Assembly: GCA_944325105.1 (NCBI GenBank)
Contig: CALUYW010000003.1
Coordinates: 1-64,000 of the forward strand
Source: Candidatus Gastranaerophilales bacterium
GTDB lineage: Bacteria; Cyanobacteriota; Vampirovibrionia; Gastranaerophilales; Gastranaerophilaceae
Direction of reading: 5' to 3'
DNA length: 64,000 nt
The position numbers and the translations under genes were made by a program. Shown piece by piece: positions 33,281 through 43,071 of this stretch. Every line of letters begins with the position of its first letter. The first letter of the stretch is position 1. Under the pieces are notes generated by a model. The model saw only the letters and a list, made by a program, of their open reading frames with translations. It ran no database searches and was not told the DNA's origin.

Positions 33281-34169
33281 AGTGCAAAAACTCCTCTCGT
33301 TTTTCTTCTTTTATGTTTTTACCGTCTATTAAAATCTCGCCTGAATTATTTACTATACCGACTTCAATAAGTTCAGGCGAATTTATTCTTTTAAAATCTT
33401 CTTTTGAAACAGCACAAACAAGAGAGTAATCCTCTCCGCCAAAGAGCACTTCCTGTCTTGTTGTACCGTTTAATTTTGGGATTTTTTCATAACTTAGTTC
33501 AAAACCGACATTAGAACTTTTTTTAATCCACTCTAAAGCATTAACAAGCCCGTCTGAAGAATCCATCATAGCGTAAGGTTCAAGCGCTTTTTGAGAAATT
33601 AACTCAGACACTCTAAAGTGAATTTTCGGGTCAAGGTGCGCTCTTGTAAACTCGTTATCGGCATTTGGGTTTTCTAAAAGCATTTTTAAACCCCTTGCAC
33701 TTGAGCCAAAATTTCCGCAAAGAGCCAGAATATAGCCCTCTTTTGCATTTTTTCTTGAAGAGATATTTCTGTTTTTTGTATCACCCATAATTGTTATGGA
33801 AATTGTAAGTTTATCCCCACCTGTCAAATCTCCGCCTATGATTTTTACACCGTATTTTAAGGCACATTCATTTAGTGACTTATAAAACTCTTTGGTAAAA
33901 TCCTCATCCAGCTTGCCACAAAGACAAATAAGAGCGTACTTAGGGGCGGCACCTGAGGCTAGAATATCGCTTATATTAACCTTTAGCGCCTTTTTTGCAA
34001 GCGCATAAGGGGATATAAAAGAAAGGTCAAAATGCACCCCCTCAACAAGCGAATCAGTGCTCACACAAAGGTTAAAGTCCTTCAGATATGCACAATCATC
34101 CCCTAAATAACTTGAATCGGTAAGGGAATTTTTTATAATTTCTATAAATTTTAACTCTTTATTTTGCAT
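33273..34169 (-). CDS. thiL: Thiamine-monophosphate kinase
   Basis: A 298-residue kinase that makes thiamine diphosphate. Signatures: YLGDDCAYL, STDSLVEGVHFDL, VNISDILASGA, IGGDLTGGD and MMDSSDGL, followed by LFGGEDYSLV. It ends inside the start of ispD and begins 2 bp after aroQ, so the genes are translated in series. The length is slightly short for the family but all metal and nucleotide motifs are present. Confidence 0.94.
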   Translation of the reverse strand: MQNKELKFIEIIKNSLTDSSYLGDDCAYLKDFNLCVSTDSLVEGVHFDLSFISPYALAKKALKVNISDILASGAAPKYALICLCGKLDEDFTKEFYKSLNECALKYGVKIIGGDLTGGDKLTISITIMGDTKNRNISSRKNAKEGYILALCGNFGSSARGLKMLLENPNADNEFTRAHLDPKIHFRVSELISQKALEPYAMMDSSDGLVNALEWIKKSSNVGFELSYEKIPKLNGTTRQEVLFGGEDYSLVCAVSKEDFKRINSPELIEVGIVNNSGEILIDGKNIKEEKREEFLHFD

Positions 34170-34171
34170 AC

Positions 34172-34609
34172 TTATTTAAGCGCTTCATAAAGCCCGAGAA
34201 GTGCCATTTTGTAGCCTGTTTTTGAAAAACCGGCAACTTGTCCTAGACACTTTGGTGCGATATAGGAGTTATGTCTGAACTCTTCTCTTGAATAAACATT
34301 GCTCAAGTGCACCTCAACTGTTTTAATGTTAACGGAAGCTATGGCGTCTGCTATTGCAACGCTTGTGTGAGTGTAAGCGGCAGGGTTTATTATTATGCCG
34401 TCAAATTTATCAAGAGCATTTTGAATTTTATCCACAATTTCGCCCTCAAAATTTGACTGAAAAAACTCAAGGTCAATAGAATTATCAAGCTCGCGCGCGT
34501 ATTGCTTGAGTTCTTTTTCAATATCATCAAGCGTAAAAGAGCCGTATATTTCAGGTTCTCTAACGCCAAGCATATTAAGGTTCGGGCCGTTTATTACAAG
34601 AATTTTCAA
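34172..34609 (-). CDS. aroQ: 3-dehydroquinate dehydratase, type II
   Basis: A 145-residue shikimate-pathway enzyme. Signatures: [49 protein letters not shown], and [18 protein letters not shown] with the catalytic His. AGGAGA precedes the ATG. It sits between ribD and thiL in a gapless run. Confidence 0.95.
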   Translation of the reverse strand: MKILVINGPNLNMLGVREPEIYGSFTLDDIEKELKQYARELDNSIDLEFFQSNFEGEIVDKIQNALDKFDGIIINPAAYTHTSVAIADAIASVNIKTVEVHLSNVYSREEFRHNSYIAPKCLGQVAGFSKTGYKMALLGLYEALK

Positions 34610-34623
34610 GTCATTCTCCTTTT

Positions 34624-35691
34624 TTAGTCATCATAGCGGAATTTTGCTTTTATTAAAATATCTTCTTCAACTTTTTCCATATCGCAAAATTCTAATTTAT
34701 AGCATTCGTTTATTTTATATACACCTAAATTCCCTACAAAATCAAGCCCTGAGCCAAAAATTTTAGGAGAAACAAATTTATAAATCTCATCTGCCATCTC
34801 TTGCTTAATTAAAGTAGTAAGGATAGTCTTGCCCGTTTCAACAAGTATTGAGTAAACACCGTAATCATAGAGTTTAAAAAATAAATCTCTAAAATTTGCA
34901 AACGCTATAGGTATAACATTACTTGGAAAATCCCTGTCAAGATTGTTTGTAGCAAGAAAAACTCTTGCCCCGTCATCTCTAAATACTTGATAATCAAAAG
35001 GAATTTTACCGTGTCTGTCAATAATTATCCTATCAGGCGTCCTTTCACCCTTTATTCTGCAGGTAAGAGCGGGGTTATCCGCAAGGACGGTGCCCGAGCC
35101 GCTTAAAATTGCAAAGCTTTTTGCTCTCAATTTTTGCACATATTCTCTTGAGGCTTCACCTGTTATCCACTTTGACTCACCGCCTTGAGTTACTATTTTT
35201 GAATCAAATGTAGTTGCAATTTTTACAAGCACATAGGGGAGTTTTTTTGTGACATTTTTAATAAATACCTTATTCAACTCTTTGCACTCATCCTCTAAAA
35301 CACCTGTAATAACCTCTATACCTGCGTTTTTAAGTTTCATAACACCTTGAGAGCACACAAGAGGATTGGGGTCATAAGTACCGATAACTACTTTTTTAAA
35401 ACCTTTTTCAATAATCAAATCCGCACACGGAGGGGTTTTACCCTGATGAGTACAAGGTTCAAGATTAACTATAAGAGTTTTATCCGAAAAATCACAATCA
35501 GAGGCAGCAAGTATGGCGTTTCTCTCGGCGTGGTTTTCGCCGTATTTTTCATGTACCCCTTGCGATATTATTTTATCTTCGTTTTCATCATAAACAATTG
35601 CCCCGACCATAGGGTTTGGTGCAACTTCAAAGCGGTATTTTTGAGCTTGCTCCAAACATAACCTCATTAACTCTTCGTATTTTTTCATCAT
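34624..35691 (-). CDS. ribD: Bifunctional riboflavin biosynthesis protein RibD
   Basis: 355 residues. The N-terminal deaminase has zinc motifs HAERNAI and [11 protein letters not shown]; the C-terminal reductase has [34 protein letters not shown] and [16 protein letters not shown]. Both activities appear complete. Two consecutive ATG codons (35691, 35688) are possible starts. The gene begins 1 bp after tadC, so the riboflavin gene sits at the tail of the Tad pilus operon, without other rib genes. Confidence 0.95.
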   Translation of the reverse strand: MMKKYEELMRLCLEQAQKYRFEVAPNPMVGAIVYDENEDKIISQGVHEKYGENHAERNAILAASDCDFSDKTLIVNLEPCTHQGKTPPCADLIIEKGFKKVVIGTYDPNPLVCSQGVMKLKNAGIEVITGVLEDECKELNKVFIKNVTKKLPYVLVKIATTFDSKIVTQGGESKWITGEASREYVQKLRAKSFAILSGSGTVLADNPALTCRIKGERTPDRIIIDRHGKIPFDYQVFRDDGARVFLATNNLDRDFPSNVIPIAFANFRDLFFKLYDYGVYSILVETGKTILTTLIKQEMADEIYKFVSPKIFGSGLDFVGNLGVYKINECYKLEFCDMEKVEEDILIKAKFRYDD

Positions 35692-35692
35692 A

Positions 35693-36586
35693 TTAACCTG
35701 CCATGTTCTCCATAATTTTTATTACAGCCGGATAAAGAATAACTATAAACAAAGCCGGCAATAAAAATAATATCATAGGAATAGTCATCTTTGCACTCGC
35801 ACTTTGCACAAGTTCTTCAACTCTTTGTTTTTTCCTTGTGCGAAGAGTATCACAGTAAACTCTTAAAGACTGAGCGACACTTGTGCCCATTTTCTCGGAT
35901 TGCACTAACATAGCACAAAATGATTGCAAATCTTGACTGTTTACTCTTTTTGCCATATTTTTAAGCGCTTCTTCGCGAGGCAACCCTGACATTACATCTT
36001 TAGAAAGTCTGTTAAATTCAGTACTAACTGCCTGGGACAAACCGCTAAACTCCTGCGCAACACGCTCTATTGCCCCGTCAATACCTAAACCTGCTTCAAC
36101 ACAAACTGATAGCAAATCAACCGCATCTGGAAAAAATTTTATAAATTCCTTTTGCTTCTTTTTTATAATCCCCAAAATTCTATACTCCGGGTATTTGTAT
36201 GTCATATAACACACAAGAAGAGCACAAGAGGCACTTACCGTATTGAAAAACAAAAATAAAACAACCGCACAAACAATAACTGCTATTAAAAGCGAAAAGA
36301 GCCTTCTATTTTCAAATTCCAAAACATCATCATCACCTGACGCTACACCCAGTGACTGCAGCATAGATTGGATTTTATTCTTTGAAACCTGATTTGAAAT
36401 GTTTTTAAGGGTAAATGGTTTTAGCGCCTCTGCAAAGACAAGGTAAAGGCTTCTTATTTTCTTTTTATTGCCTGTTTTAACAAGTCTTTTGCGCACAAAA
36501 TTGTCGTCATTTTCACAAAAAATATAGACGACATACCCAAACCATAATCCTATTAATATTGGCAATATTTCAGGCGCTACAGACAT
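35693..36586 (-). CDS. tadC: Tad pilus inner-membrane platform protein TadC
   Basis: A 297-residue protein of the type II secretion F family: an N-terminal membrane segment, the cytoplasmic F domain with FFPDAVDLLSVCVEAGLGID, then SEKMGTSVAQSLRVYCDTLR, and two C-terminal membrane segments. It pairs with TadB to form the platform on which the ATPase acts. It starts 8 bp after tadB and is followed directly by ribD. Confidence 0.92.
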   Translation of the reverse strand: MSVAPEILPILIGLWFGYVVYIFCENDDNFVRKRLVKTGNKKKIRSLYLVFAEALKPFTLKNISNQVSKNKIQSMLQSLGVASGDDDVLEFENRRLFSLLIAVIVCAVVLFLFFNTVSASCALLVCYMTYKYPEYRILGIIKKKQKEFIKFFPDAVDLLSVCVEAGLGIDGAIERVAQEFSGLSQAVSTEFNRLSKDVMSGLPREEALKNMAKRVNSQDLQSFCAMLVQSEKMGTSVAQSLRVYCDTLRTRKKQRVEELVQSASAKMTIPMILFLLPALFIVILYPAVIKIMENMAG

Positions 36587-36594
36587 CTTTCTCC

Positions 36595-37560
36595 TTAAAT
36601 TTCAATAGTTATAATTTTTTTAATCATATAAACACCCAAAAGTAAAAGCACAATTGACAACAAAAGAGCACTATTACCCTGCTGCGTATATAATAACGGC
36701 TGCATGTAATCGGGCGAAAGTACAAAAAGTATCCCAGCTATTGCAGGAGGCACACAAATTAACATAAAGCCCGAAAATCTGGCTTGGGCAGTCTGCGCCT
36801 TTAATTGTCCTGCCATCTTAAAACGCTCTCTTATTGTAATAGACAAGCCGTCTAAAATCTTAGCCAAATTACCACCAACTTCTCTTTGCAGTATTACCGA
36901 AGTTATAAAAAATTTAAGGTCAATATTATCAGGAACTGTTTTTGACAAAGAGAGAATAGCGAGTTTTGAATCCGAACCAACTGCAAGCTCATCAAGCGCA
37001 GACTTAAACACGCCTGAAATAGGCATTGGCATTTCTTTTGTAATAACTTCAAAAGCACTGTATATAGAATGTCCTGCCCTGAGTGAGTTTGAAAGCAAAT
37101 CTAAAGTATCGGGCAGCTGCTTTGCAAAAGCGGCATTTCTCAAATTTGCTTTAAACCTCAGGACATTTAACGGTATAAAAAGTCCAATGAGCGAAAGCGG
37201 CAACAGCTTAGGTGAAGTAATAAGCAAAATAATCGCAAAAGGTATGATACACATAATGCTTATTATTATGAACGTATCAATCTCCATATCTACACCGGAG
37301 AGAGCTATCTGGTTTTTAATTTTATCAATTATTTTAAGATTACTTAAGTGCTTTGCAAAGACCTTATATCGAAAATTATTGTACAAAAAGGCAAATTCAT
37401 CACCCTCAAGCCCTGCTTGAGTCTTTGAAGTATTCCTGCTCTTTATATTCTCAAGTCTTTTTTGCAAAAGCGGATGTCTCGGGATTCTTATTGAAAAAAG
37501 ATTTACAAGCATAAGAAAACTCAAGAAACCCAATAATATCGATATTAAAAAGGGATTCAT
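36595..37560 (-). CDS. tadB: Tad pilus inner-membrane platform protein TadB
   Basis: A 321-residue F-domain protein: N-terminal membrane segment, two central ones (FIIISIMCIIPFAIILLITS), the F domain with LPDTLDLLSNSLRAGHSIYS and ILQREVGGNLAKILDGLSIT, and two C-terminal membrane segments. The start overlaps the end of the ATPase gene by 4 bp. Confidence 0.92.
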   Translation of the reverse strand: MNPFLISILLGFLSFLMLVNLFSIRIPRHPLLQKRLENIKSRNTSKTQAGLEGDEFAFLYNNFRYKVFAKHLSNLKIIDKIKNQIALSGVDMEIDTFIIISIMCIIPFAIILLITSPKLLPLSLIGLFIPLNVLRFKANLRNAAFAKQLPDTLDLLSNSLRAGHSIYSAFEVITKEMPMPISGVFKSALDELAVGSDSKLAILSLSKTVPDNIDLKFFITSVILQREVGGNLAKILDGLSITIRERFKMAGQLKAQTAQARFSGFMLICVPPAIAGILFVLSPDYMQPLLYTQQGNSALLLSIVLLLLGVYMIKKIITIEI

Positions 37561-39065
37561 CTTTTAAGCCTCTTTAGCAAATCAACATTCAATGTCATAC
37601 CCTTATTAACAATTTCTTCTCTCGCCTTGTTACGCTCGGTTGAAGCCGGAGCGGCGGGAGTAGGATTTTTTGTACCGTTTTTTGACAGGTAAGTGTGTCT
37701 GTAGTTTTTGTCAAATATTTGCGGATTAATTTCAATTCCTTTGGCAACTATTTTATCTAAAAACTTAGGTCTTATGCCTGTTGAAGAGTGCATACCCATA
37801 ACGGTATTTACACCCGTTCCTGTCTGCTCCCATACAAAAATATCCTGCATGGTTATAACATCGCCTTCCATGCCGACAATTTCTGATACTTTTGTAACTT
37901 TCCTTGAACCGTCGGAGAGCCTTGATGCTTGAATTACAATGTTTATAGCAGATGCTATCTGGCTTTTTATATTCCTTTCCGGCAAATCAATACCCGAGAA
38001 CATTACCATGGTTTCAAGTCTTGATAGCGCATCTCTGGGAGAATTAGCGTGAAGCGTAGTTAATGAGCCGTCATGACCGGTGTTCATAGCTTGAAGCATA
38101 TCAAGAGTTTCGGCACCACGGCACTCGCCGATTATAATCCTATCGGGGCGCATCCTAAGGCTATTTATAACCAAATCTCTCGCCGTTACTTGACCTTCTC
38201 CTTCTATGTTTGGAGGTCTTGTTTCAAGACGCACTATGTGCTCCTGCTGCAAACATAACTCGGCAGAATCCTCAATTGTGATTATGCGCTCTCCGTTTGG
38301 AATTTTAGCGGATAAACTGTTTAAAAGAGTTGTCTTACCTGCGCCCGTTCCGCCGCTTATTATGATATTTAATCTTGCAGCAACGGCAGCCTCAAGCACT
38401 TGAGCAATTTCAGTTGAGATAGAGCCCCATTTTAAAAGACTCTCCATAGTACCCGAATCGGCACGAAAACGTCTTATCGAAAGAGACGGGCCGTCAACCG
38501 CAAGAGGCGGAATAATGGCATTCACCCTTGAACCGTCAGGCAGACGAGCGTCCACCATGGGAGATTTTTCATCTATTCTTCTTCCTACTTTAGATACAAT
38601 TCTTTCAATTATATTCTTCAAGTGATTGTTATCTTTAAAAGCAACGGATGTCTTGTAGAGTTTGCCGTTTTTCTCTACATATACATTTTTTGCACCGTTC
38701 ACAAGAATATCGCTTATAGACGGATCTGACAAAAGCGGGTCAAGAGGACCAAAGCCTTTGGCCTCTTGGATAATTTCTCTTATCAACCTGTCACGTTCTA
38801 TTTTATTCAAGGGTATTGAGCGAAAGTTCGTAGAAACTTGATGTTCAATAAACTGCTTTATAAGAGTTTTTTGTTCGTTATCTGAATACTGACTCCAATT
38901 AGGAGTAGTATTTACCTTGTCAATCAAAAGAGTATGCAACTTTTCTTTAAGTTCGCTAAACTCTTCACTCATTGGAAGCTCGCTTATAAATGTACTCCCC
39001 TGTAGTTCCTGTCCGTCAATCAGTCCTTTTTTGGGACTGTTATTCAATCTATCTTTAAGTGACAA
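37557..39065 (-). CDS. cpaF: Tad pilus assembly ATPase CpaF/TadA
   Basis: A 502-residue hexameric secretion ATPase. Signatures: FGPLDPLLSDPSISDILVNG, Walker A IISGGTGAGKTTLLNSLS, ITIEDSAELCLQQEHIVRLE with TRPPNIEGEGQVT, MRPDRIIIGECRGAE as Walker B, and the His box MNTGHDGSLTTLHANSPRDA. It powers pilin polymerisation. A Pro/Ala linker and basic tail follow the core. It begins immediately after cpaE. Confidence 0.95.
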   Translation of the reverse strand: MSLKDRLNNSPKKGLIDGQELQGSTFISELPMSEEFSELKEKLHTLLIDKVNTTPNWSQYSDNEQKTLIKQFIEHQVSTNFRSIPLNKIERDRLIREIIQEAKGFGPLDPLLSDPSISDILVNGAKNVYVEKNGKLYKTSVAFKDNNHLKNIIERIVSKVGRRIDEKSPMVDARLPDGSRVNAIIPPLAVDGPSLSIRRFRADSGTMESLLKWGSISTEIAQVLEAAVAARLNIIISGGTGAGKTTLLNSLSAKIPNGERIITIEDSAELCLQQEHIVRLETRPPNIEGEGQVTARDLVINSLRMRPDRIIIGECRGAETLDMLQAMNTGHDGSLTTLHANSPRDALSRLETMVMFSGIDLPERNIKSQIASAINIVIQASRLSDGSRKVTKVSEIVGMEGDVITMQDIFVWEQTGTGVNTVMGMHSSTGIRPKFLDKIVAKGIEINPQIFDKNYRHTYLSKNGTKNPTPAAPASTERNKAREEIVNKGMTLNVDLLKRLKR

Positions 39066-40274
39066 TTACTTCTTCTCCTTCTTTTTAAATAAACCTAAAA
39101 AGCCTGATTCTTCACGCTTTGTCTGCTTGGTATTTGAATATGTATAATTATCTGACAAAAGTGCGGCCAGTTCTCTAAAGGCTTTTGCAATATTTGACTG
39201 GTGATTAATATCACTTGCGGGCATACCTTTGTTTATGGCATTTATGATTGTAAAATAGTTGTTTGGTATTTTGTAATAAACACTATGCCCTAAAACATCC
39301 TCGACATCTTCTATTTTTATTTCATCATTTTCCATGTACCTGTTAATGATAAGTTTTATCTTATCTTTTTGATACCCGAGACGCTTAAAGAGGTCAAAAC
39401 ATCTTTGACAATTTCTCACCGAGGGTAAATTTAAAATTGCAACAAGCAGTATTAAATCCGAATTATCGAGTGCAGTAATTGTCTTGCCGTCAAAGGAGCT
39501 TGTTGTATCTATGACAACGTAGGAAAAAACACTCCTTAGAACATTTATAAGTGTTGTGATATTCTCGCTTGTAATAATTTCCGCCTGCTCTAAATCGGGA
39601 GGGTCAGCAAGAACATATAACGAAGTGTTTTTGTATTTTTCAAGAGTTGAAAGCAAAAATGTCTCGTCAATCCTCTCAAGGTTATTTACAACATAAGACG
39701 TATCAAAAGCAGGATTTAGGTCAAGAAAAGTCGTAACATCACCCATTTGAAAATTCAAATCGACAAGCGCTACCCTTTCATTTGTAAGACTTGCAAGTTC
39801 AAAAGCAAGGTTTGTGGCTATTGAGGTTTTGCCTATACCGCCTTTGTTTGAAAAAGTTGTTATAACCTTACATTTTGTCGTATCGTTAATATTACCCAAA
39901 ATCAGGTCTTTGATTTTTTCAACCGATTCAATAAAATCGTTTTCTATAAGAGGTTTTAGAAGAAATTCTCTTGCGCCTGCGCGAAGTGACTTTATAACAA
40001 GTTCAGAATCCATATCATAAGAAAGCACAATGATTTTTGCATTTCTCAGGTTCTTTGAGAGCTTAACTATAACATCAAGTGTTAACTGTGTTCTTTGTGA
40101 TATGTCTACAATTATCAAATTAGGATGCAAATCTACAATCTCACCATAAGAGTTAATTGCATCTTGAAACTCGCCTATTATATTTATATCTTGGACTTTT
40201 CTTAAAAAATTCCCTACGAGCTCTCTGCTTGTTTCATCCGAATCTATAATAACTGTATCTATCTTTATGCTCAT
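39066..40274 (-). CDS. cpaE: Tad pilus localisation protein CpaE/TadZ
   Basis: 402 residues. An N-terminal receiver-like domain (about 1-125; LIIVDISQRTQ, IIVLSYDMDSE, LKPL) is followed by a ParA/MinD-type ATPase with deviant Walker A FSNKGGIGKTSIATNLA, VALVDLNFQMGDVTTFLDL and YVVIDTTSSF. It positions the pilus machine at the pole. The neighbours are cpaC, 5 bp upstream, and cpaF downstream. Confidence 0.92.
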   Translation of the reverse strand: MSIKIDTVIIDSDETSRELVGNFLRKVQDINIIGEFQDAINSYGEIVDLHPNLIIVDISQRTQLTLDVIVKLSKNLRNAKIIVLSYDMDSELVIKSLRAGAREFLLKPLIENDFIESVEKIKDLILGNINDTTKCKVITTFSNKGGIGKTSIATNLAFELASLTNERVALVDLNFQMGDVTTFLDLNPAFDTSYVVNNLERIDETFLLSTLEKYKNTSLYVLADPPDLEQAEIITSENITTLINVLRSVFSYVVIDTTSSFDGKTITALDNSDLILLVAILNLPSVRNCQRCFDLFKRLGYQKDKIKLIINRYMENDEIKIEDVEDVLGHSVYYKIPNNYFTIINAINKGMPASDINHQSNIAKAFRELAALLSDNYTYSNTKQTKREESGFLGLFKKKEKK

Positions 40275-40279
40275 ATTGC

Positions 40280-41608
40280 TTAAATACTCTCTATCTGCGG
40301 TGCATCAACTATTTTTGGAGTAATAAAAATCATTAACTCCGTATCATCTTTTTTATCTTCTATTGTCTTAAATAAAACTCCGATAACGGGAATATCACCT
40401 AAAAGCGGGACTTGGTTGTTTGTTTTTGAACTTGAATTATTTAAAAGCCCTGCTATTATTAGCGTTTCCCCATCCATAAGTTCAACCGTTGTTTCAACTT
40501 TTCTGGTTTTAAAGCCGGGAATTACAACGGCATTTTGCGTATCCATAACCCCTGATGAGCGGTCTATTTCACTAACTTCGGGAGACAGTTTAAGTTTTAT
40601 TCTGTTTGTTTTTTCCATAATAGTAGGAGTAAAGTTTAAAATTACCCCCGTTTTTTTAAATTCATAAGCAATTTGCCCGTATTGACCCATGTTGGATGGG
40701 ACGGGAACTTCAGAACCTACGTTAAAACTTGCCTCTTCGCCATCCACCGCAAGAAGCTTAGGCTCTGCCAAAATCTGCGCATCGCCTTTTAGTTCAGCTG
40801 CCTGCAAGTCAATTGCAAAATTACCCGACCTGTCTGCAAAAATGTATTTAACTCCGTTATCTACAACAACACGAGATATTTTACCCACAACATTTGTCGT
40901 GCCACCTGTCATGGAGCTTACGTGTTGGTTTTTTGCATCACTTCCTATAGTAAAGCCTGTTCCTAAATTTCTGGTGAAATTTTTTGTAACCTCAGCTACC
41001 TTAACTTCAAGCAGCACTTGCTTTGTAGCACTTTCTGCCATATCAACAAGGTTAATATTGTAAGCTTTTGCAAGTTCTTTTATTTTATCTCTTGTAGCTG
41101 TTGTACTTACTTGACCGGACAAAACAGCCCCATTATCGTTAAAAATTATGGATATATCTTCATTTGGCGCAATATAATCCACTGCTTTTAAAAACTCATC
41201 CACGTCCTGACGAATTACAAGATTGTAAAAAACGGGAACATTGTCCTTGCCCCAGAATATCAAACTTGTAGAGCCCGCTTTTTTACCGTTTATCATAAGC
41301 TGCTTGGATGAGAGTATAATAATATCGGCAAGATTCGGGTCAGCGAGAGAAATTCTTTTTACCGGTGTATCAAAATTTAAAATCTGAGATTTGCCCACAA
41401 CCCCATAAAGCTTTTGATTATTGTCTTTTAGGGCGTTTTTAACAACCATTGAGTCGTTATAGTTTTGAGTTGAAGAATTTTCCCAAGGGGCATCAATATT
41501 TATTGAACTGGGCAAAATATCCCTATAAGCACTCTGGGCCGATACACTCTGGCATATCAGTGCGCAAAATAAGAAAAATATGAAATTTTTTATGTATTTT
41601 TTTGCCAT
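40280..41608 (-). CDS. cpaC: Tad pilus secretin CpaC/RcpA
   Basis: A 442-residue outer-membrane channel. Signal peptide (about 1-24, ending VSAQS); pilus-type N-terminal domain (VVGKSQILNFDTPVKRISLA, then ADIIILSSKQLMINGKKAGS); a BON-like domain (GAVLSGQVSTTATRDKIKEL); and a secretin core with VLLEVKVAEVTKNFTRNLG, the VPVPSNM loop and the closing LIIAGLLNNSSSKTNNQVPL, GDIPVIGVLF. It lets the pilus cross the outer membrane, which confirms a diderm cell. Confidence 0.94.
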   Translation of the reverse strand: MAKKYIKNFIFFLFCALICQSVSAQSAYRDILPSSINIDAPWENSSTQNYNDSMVVKNALKDNNQKLYGVVGKSQILNFDTPVKRISLADPNLADIIILSSKQLMINGKKAGSTSLIFWGKDNVPVFYNLVIRQDVDEFLKAVDYIAPNEDISIIFNDNGAVLSGQVSTTATRDKIKELAKAYNINLVDMAESATKQVLLEVKVAEVTKNFTRNLGTGFTIGSDAKNQHVSSMTGGTTNVVGKISRVVVDNGVKYIFADRSGNFAIDLQAAELKGDAQILAEPKLLAVDGEEASFNVGSEVPVPSNMGQYGQIAYEFKKTGVILNFTPTIMEKTNRIKLKLSPEVSEIDRSSGVMDTQNAVVIPGFKTRKVETTVELMDGETLIIAGLLNNSSSKTNNQVPLLGDIPVIGVLFKTIEDKKDDTELMIFITPKIVDAPQIESI

Positions 41609-42478
41609 CTACTGCGGTGCTCCGATAATTACCCTTTTATCTCCTGAAATAAACTCTATCTCTTCGGAAGCTTTCGATTTTGACTTAACAATCGGCACAT
41701 CATCCGCTTGTTTTTTATATGCAGGATGAGAAGTACCCCGTACGGAAGGTTCATCGTATGAGATGTCTGAAACTTCAACAAGTTCGGGCGGTGCACCATC
41801 AGAAATTTGAGAAAGCATAACCGAGCTGTTTGCGCTAAATTTGTAGCCCGTTTTTTCATGCCTGTTTCTCTGAATTAAAACTGCTTTATCACTGCTTGCG
41901 GCAGTTATAAAAGCAGGCACATCGCAGTCCCTTATCTCAAGCATAACGTATTTTTTGCCCTCATTTGGAGCATCAATTATACTTAAGATTTTAACATCCT
42001 GCGCCTGAATTGCATTTTTTGCAAAATAAATATCTACATTTGCACCTTCCCTTGCAAACGGCGGAAGAGTCTCAAGCCCGACACCCAATGCTCTGTAGCC
42101 GCTTCTTGGCTCACCTTGCGCAATATCCATATCGGACACTTTGAAATAATCCTCCACAATGGGAGAATCGGCCTTAATGTCTTTTATGGCGGTGAGTCCT
42201 GAGATTTTTGACGCATTTTCAACCGCGCCCTCTATTTCAATGGGGAATTGCTTTGTTGTGAGATTATCAGCTTGTATTTTATCGCCTTTTTTAATGTCTG
42301 TTTTTGCAACGACATACATAATTTTTTTAATAGGGGCGCTTTGGCTTGTTTGAGTGAGTTTTTTTAAGTTGTCATTTTCTATTTTCAGCTTTACAATAAC
42401 CTGATAAGAGATGACAGCAATTGCCACCCCTACAATTATTGAAATTATAAGCTGATTTTTATTCTTTTTTATACTCAT
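41609..42478 (-). CDS. cpaB: Tad pilus assembly protein CpaB/RcpC
   Basis: A 289-residue periplasmic protein anchored by one N-terminal membrane segment (QLIISIIVGVAIAVISYQVI). An SAF domain follows (VVAKTDIKKGDKIQADNLTT), then RYRALGVGLE-type RcpC sequence (SGYRALGVGLETLPPFAREG, VDIYFA). It is the first gene of the Tad operon and ends directly at cpaC. No clear Shine-Dalgarno is seen; 55 bp separate it from pncC. Confidence 0.9.
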   Translation of the reverse strand: MSIKKNKNQLIISIIVGVAIAVISYQVIVKLKIENDNLKKLTQTSQSAPIKKIMYVVAKTDIKKGDKIQADNLTTKQFPIEIEGAVENASKISGLTAIKDIKADSPIVEDYFKVSDMDIAQGEPRSGYRALGVGLETLPPFAREGANVDIYFAKNAIQAQDVKILSIIDAPNEGKKYVMLEIRDCDVPAFITAASSDKAVLIQRNRHEKTGYKFSANSSVMLSQISDGAPPELVEVSDISYDEPSVRGTSHPAYKKQADDVPIVKSKSKASEEIEFISGDKRVIIGAPQ

Positions 42479-42533
42479 AAACTCACAAGCATCCGCTTAC
42501 ATTTTACATTATTTTCCCCGTTAAGAAAAATCA

Positions 42534-43064
42534 TTAAGTTTCTTTACATTCTGCAATATTTTCTTCCAAAAATCCAATTAAATTCAAAAGAGCATTTTTT
42601 GCTATGTCTTTTTTTATTGCAACTCTTTTATTCTCCAGTTTCATTTGCGCATAAGGCGAGTTAAATTTAACAACCTTTATGACATCGCCCATATCTCTCT
42701 TTATACCAAAACCCATATAGCAAAGCCCCACGGGCTTTAGCTCGCTGCCCCCGTCAGGGCCTAAAAGTCCCGTTGTAGCAATACTTGCAGGCTCATACTC
42801 CAAAAGCCCTCGTGCCATTTCATAAGCCGTTTGCTGACTTACTGCGCCAAAGTTGTCAAGAGTTTCTTTTTTAACTTTTAAAAACCTCATCTTTGCTTCA
42901 TTTGAATAAGTTACAAAGTTTTGCTCAATAAAATTGCTCGCGCCTGCAATATCGGTTAAATAAGAACTCACTAAACCGCCCGTGCAAGACTCTGCACAGG
43001 CGATTTTTAGACTGTTTTTAATAAGTATTGTTTTTATTTTTTCGACTATTTCTTCTGTTTCCAT
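42534..43064 (-). CDS. pncC: CinA C-terminal-type nicotinamide-nucleotide amidase
   Basis: A 176-residue enzyme of the CinA_C family, which deamidates nicotinamide mononucleotide in pyridine-nucleotide recycling. Signatures: IACAESCTGGLVSSYLTDI, FVTYSNEAKMRFL, VSQQTAYEMARGL and SIATTGLLGPDGGSELKPVG. I chose ATG 43064 over 43100 because AGGTGGA precedes it and this avoids an overlap with the upstream gene. It is a stand-alone domain, not the two-domain CinA. Confidence 0.9.
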   Translation of the reverse strand: METEEIVEKIKTILIKNSLKIACAESCTGGLVSSYLTDIAGASNFIEQNFVTYSNEAKMRFLKVKKETLDNFGAVSQQTAYEMARGLLEYEPASIATTGLLGPDGGSELKPVGLCYMGFGIKRDMGDVIKVVKFNSPYAQMKLENKRVAIKKDIAKNALLNLIGFLEENIAECKET

Positions 43065-43071
43065 ATTCCAC

